Origin: IDS-8 sp036381215
GTDB taxonomy: Bacteria > Pseudomonadota > Gammaproteobacteria > Steroidobacterales > Woeseiaceae
DNA: 64,000 nt
Direction of reading: 5' to 3'
NCBI GenBank assembly: GCA_036381215.1
Contig: DASVDF010000004.1
Span: forward strand, 13,704-77,703
Positions within the stretch are counted from its first letter, which is position 1; every line of letters begins with the position of its first letter. A model generated the notes under the pieces. The model worked only from the letters and a program-made list of their open reading frames with translations. It did not search any database and was not told the DNA's origin. The position numbers were made by a program, and so were the translations under genes. Positions 62,097 to 64,000 of the stretch are shown in pieces.

Positions 62097-62161
62097 GACC
62101 GCGCATTGCGCGCGACCGGGCAGACCGCACGATCGAAGTCGCGCGCAATGCGCGCTCCTAC
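62093..62161 (+). repeat. REPIN shared by the aminotransferase and DUF192 genes; supplies both stops
   Basis: Left arm from 62093 (GTAGGACCGCGCATTGCG), right inverted arm to 62161. TAG 62094-62096 ends the aminotransferase and opposite-strand TAG 62158-62160 ends DUF192. Confidence 0.93.
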
Positions 62162-62637
62162 GGGAGGTAGACGCGGCTGCCCGGTTCGATGCCGAGCGCG
62201 TCCGTCACGCCCGCGTTCAGCTCGAGGACGTAGCGCACGGGTTCCGCCGCAGGAATGGAGGTGAGCGACAGCGGCTCGGTGTTCTTCGCGATGTTTGCCA
62301 CGCTGCCGTCGGCGCGGATGAACAGGATGTCGAGCGGAATGTACGTGTTCTTCATCCACATCGACAGCATGGCGTCTTGGCCGTACAGGAACAGCATGCC
62401 CGAGAAGCGCGGCAGCTCGCGCACGAACATGAGCCCGCGGCGCTGCTGTGCCTGCGTCGTGGCGAGCCACACGTCGAAGCGGTAACACGCATCGGCCTCG
62501 CCCTCGATCACGATCGTGTCTTTTGCGAACGAGCGCGACAGCTCTTCCGCGTCATCGGCCCGCGCGCCGGCCGCAAGCGCAGCAAGCAGCAGCAAGCTGA
62601 GCGGGGCCCGGCGGGAATGGACGGCGCATCGTGACAT
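62158..62637 (-). CDS. Exported DUF192 family protein
   Basis: 159 aa with a signal peptide (about residues 10-27, LSLLLLAALAAGARADD). DUF192 signature: RRGLMFVRELPRFSGMLFLY, the SMWMKNTYIPLDILF motif and the VLELNAG end. Structure known in the family, function not. It ends in the REPIN. Confidence 0.88.
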   Translation of the reverse strand: MSRCAVHSRRAPLSLLLLAALAAGARADDAEELSRSFAKDTIVIEGEADACYRFDVWLATTQAQQRRGLMFVRELPRFSGMLFLYGQDAMLSMWMKNTYIPLDILFIRADGSVANIAKNTEPLSLTSIPAAEPVRYVLELNAGVTDALGIEPGSRVYLP

Positions 62638-62886
62638 GGGGGCGCATTATTGCGCATCTCCGTCCGCTGCGCGGCATCGGCTGCGACGAGCACGGGCCTC
62701 CGCCCGGGCAGCGCCCGCGGAACGCTGTCGCCCGGCGGCAGTCGAAGCCCGCCAAGGCACTGAAGCAACGGCGGAACCGCGCGCGGGCGAACCACCGCTT
62801 CGACCTCGTTCCCCGGGCACGAGCGCGGGATGCAGTTGCGCGGACATCCGCTAGAATGACAAGCCTTTTTTGGACCGGAGTCGCCC

Positions 62887-63855
62887 ATGACCCTCGCCCT
62901 GCAGTTCCAGCGTCTCGAGGAGCACGCGAGCCGCCTGATAGTCGGACAGGCGCACCTGATCAACCGCATGCTGATCGCGCTCCTCTGCGACGGGCACCTG
63001 CTGGTCGAGGGTGCGCCGGGGCTGGCCAAAACGCGGGCGATCAAGGTGCTGGCCGAAAGCATCGAAGGCGATTTCCATCGCCTGCAGTTCACCCCGGACC
63101 TGCTGCCCGCCGACCTGACGGGAACGGAAATCTACCGGCCGCAGGACGGCACGTTCGAGTTCCGCAAGGGACCGCTCTTCCACAACCTGATCCTTGCCGA
63201 TGAAATCAACCGCGCGCCGGCGAAGGTGCAATCGGCGCTGCTGGAGGCGATGGAGGAGCGGCAGATCACGGTCGGGGAGAAGAGCTACCAGCTCTCGAAC
63301 CTGTTCATGGTGATGGCGACGCAAAACCCGATCGAGCAGGAAGGCACGTACCCGTTGCCGGAGGCGCAGCTCGATCGCTTCCTGATGCACGTGAAGGTCG
63401 GCTATCCCGCGATCGAGGACGAGCGGCGGATCCTGGTGCTGAACCGCGACGAGGCGCGGGCCGGCAAGCGCGACCCCTTCCGGCCGCCGGAGCTCCTGTC
63501 GGAAGCGGCGGTGATGGAGGCGCGGCGCGCGATCCTCGATCTGTACCTCGCTGACGAGTTGGAGCGCTACATCGTCAATCTCGTCGTGTCGACGCGCAAT
63601 CCCGGCAGTGTCGACAGCACGCTCGCGGGCCAGGTGCTGTACGGCGCGAGCCCGCGCGCGTGCATGGGCATCGACCGCACCGCGCGCGCGCGCGCGTGGC
63701 TCGCGGGCCGCGATTACGTGGCACCCGAGGACATCCAGAACGTGGCACCCGACGTGCTGCGCCATCGCATAGTGCTGTCCTTCGAGGCGGAAGCGGACGG
63801 CATCACGGAGGATTCCATCATCGAGCGCCTCCTCGACGGCGTCGGCGTCCCGTAA
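62887..63855 (+). CDS. MoxR-family AAA+ ATPase
   Basis: 322 aa. Walker A is GAPGLAKT (residues 42-49), Walker B LILADEIN (101-108), sensor 1 MATQNPIEQEGTYPLPEAQL and the family's LDRFLMHVKVGYP. MoxR proteins act as chaperones that insert cofactors or mature complexes, usually beside DUF58 and VWA genes; those would lie beyond the right edge. Confidence 0.93.
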   Translation: MTLALQFQRLEEHASRLIVGQAHLINRMLIALLCDGHLLVEGAPGLAKTRAIKVLAESIEGDFHRLQFTPDLLPADLTGTEIYRPQDGTFEFRKGPLFHNLILADEINRAPAKVQSALLEAMEERQITVGEKSYQLSNLFMVMATQNPIEQEGTYPLPEAQLDRFLMHVKVGYPAIEDERRILVLNRDEARAGKRDPFRPPELLSEAAVMEARRAILDLYLADELERYIVNLVVSTRNPGSVDSTLAGQVLYGASPRACMGIDRTARARAWLAGRDYVAPEDIQNVAPDVLRHRIVLSFEAEADGITEDSIIERLLDGVGVP

Positions 63856-63926
63856 CCCACATCCAATGCGAGCTTCGGTCGCAAAGTGTGTGAACCACTG
63901 AATCAAGGCCTGAGCGGTGGCGGCGG

Positions 63927-64000
63927 GGTGCCTTTGGGGGAAATAAAGCGGACCGTCAGGGCGCGCAGCGCCCAGAGGCCGCCATTCCCCCAAAGGCACC
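63927..64000. repeat. Large palindrome at the right window edge
   Basis: Arms GGTGCCTTTGGGGGAA (63927-63942) and TTCCCCCAAAGGCACC (63985-64000) are perfect over 16 bases; inside, GGGCGC/GCGCCC and GCGG/CCGC pair further. The right arm ends at the window edge and may continue. It is unrelated to the REP consensus. It could be the end of another mobile repeat or a structured RNA or terminator after moxR. Confidence 0.7.

Noticed and set aside
3359..62161. The recurrent VGARIARD peptide as a protein domain
   Set aside because: It appears in unrelated frames only because they translate the REP palindrome. It is a repeat, not a domain.

Overview
The window is a GC-rich, densely packed chromosomal stretch. 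It looks gammaproteobacterial (Xanthomonadales/Nevskiales/Steroidobacterales-like, my inference) because of GTAG-type REP palindromes, an lpxA cluster, a five-step hut operon with HutF and HutG, an Fds-type formate dehydrogenase, a HiPIP and many Tat-signal proteins. I saw no rRNA, tRNA, CRISPR array, prophage or complete insertion sequence.

Layout. 1-8.6 kb: an S9 peptidase running in from the left edge, an L,D-transpeptidase, then a purine-degradation cluster (puuE, uraD, alc, allA, guaD) with a truncated nuclease gene wedged in, and a DUF1028 protein. 8.8-19.3 kb: accessory single genes (VOC proteins, homocysteine methyltransferase-like, a molybdopterin oxidoreductase with a broken cytochrome b partner, M14 carboxypeptidase, an amidinohydrolase, a methyltransferase, a beta-lactamase-fold hydrolase). 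19.4-23.4 kb: a DegT aminotransferase, a Gfo/Idh oxidoreductase, an acyltransferase and lpxA, a set that matches GnnB/GnnA/LpxA and suggests lipid A built on diaminoglucose. 23.4-32.3 kb: DNA repair (mug, alkB), two head-to-head phosphoribosyltransferases, LOG, rnk, a transporter, a thiolase and a nitroreductase. 32.4-39.9 kb: the hut divergon (hutI against hutF-hutC-hutU-hutH-hutG) with a perfect HutC-type operator between the two arms. 39.9-52.6 kb: small metabolic and membrane genes, several broken genes, and a class A beta-lactamase. 52.8-58.7 kb: fdhD-fdsG-fdsB-fdsA. 58.8-64 kb: a gluzincin-like protease, HiPIP, an aminotransferase, DUF192 and MoxR.

Two patterns cut across the functional blocks. 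First, a dispersed palindromic repeat (REP, usually paired as a REPIN) occurs at thirteen sites, and the TAG inside its conserved GTAG end is the actual in-frame stop codon of at least ten genes. Three convergent gene pairs each end in the two arms of one shared REPIN. Where the GTAG has mutated (uraD, fdsB), translation runs through the repeat and adds a GARIAR-type tail. Second, at least six genes are broken by internal deletions or truncations joined out of frame (cytochrome b561, sorA/sorB, sorbosone dehydrogenase-like, a Tat-signal/asparagine-synthase-like chimera, an EEP nuclease, an isoprenylcysteine methyltransferase-like gene). This means either active gene erosion or assembly error, and read data would decide.
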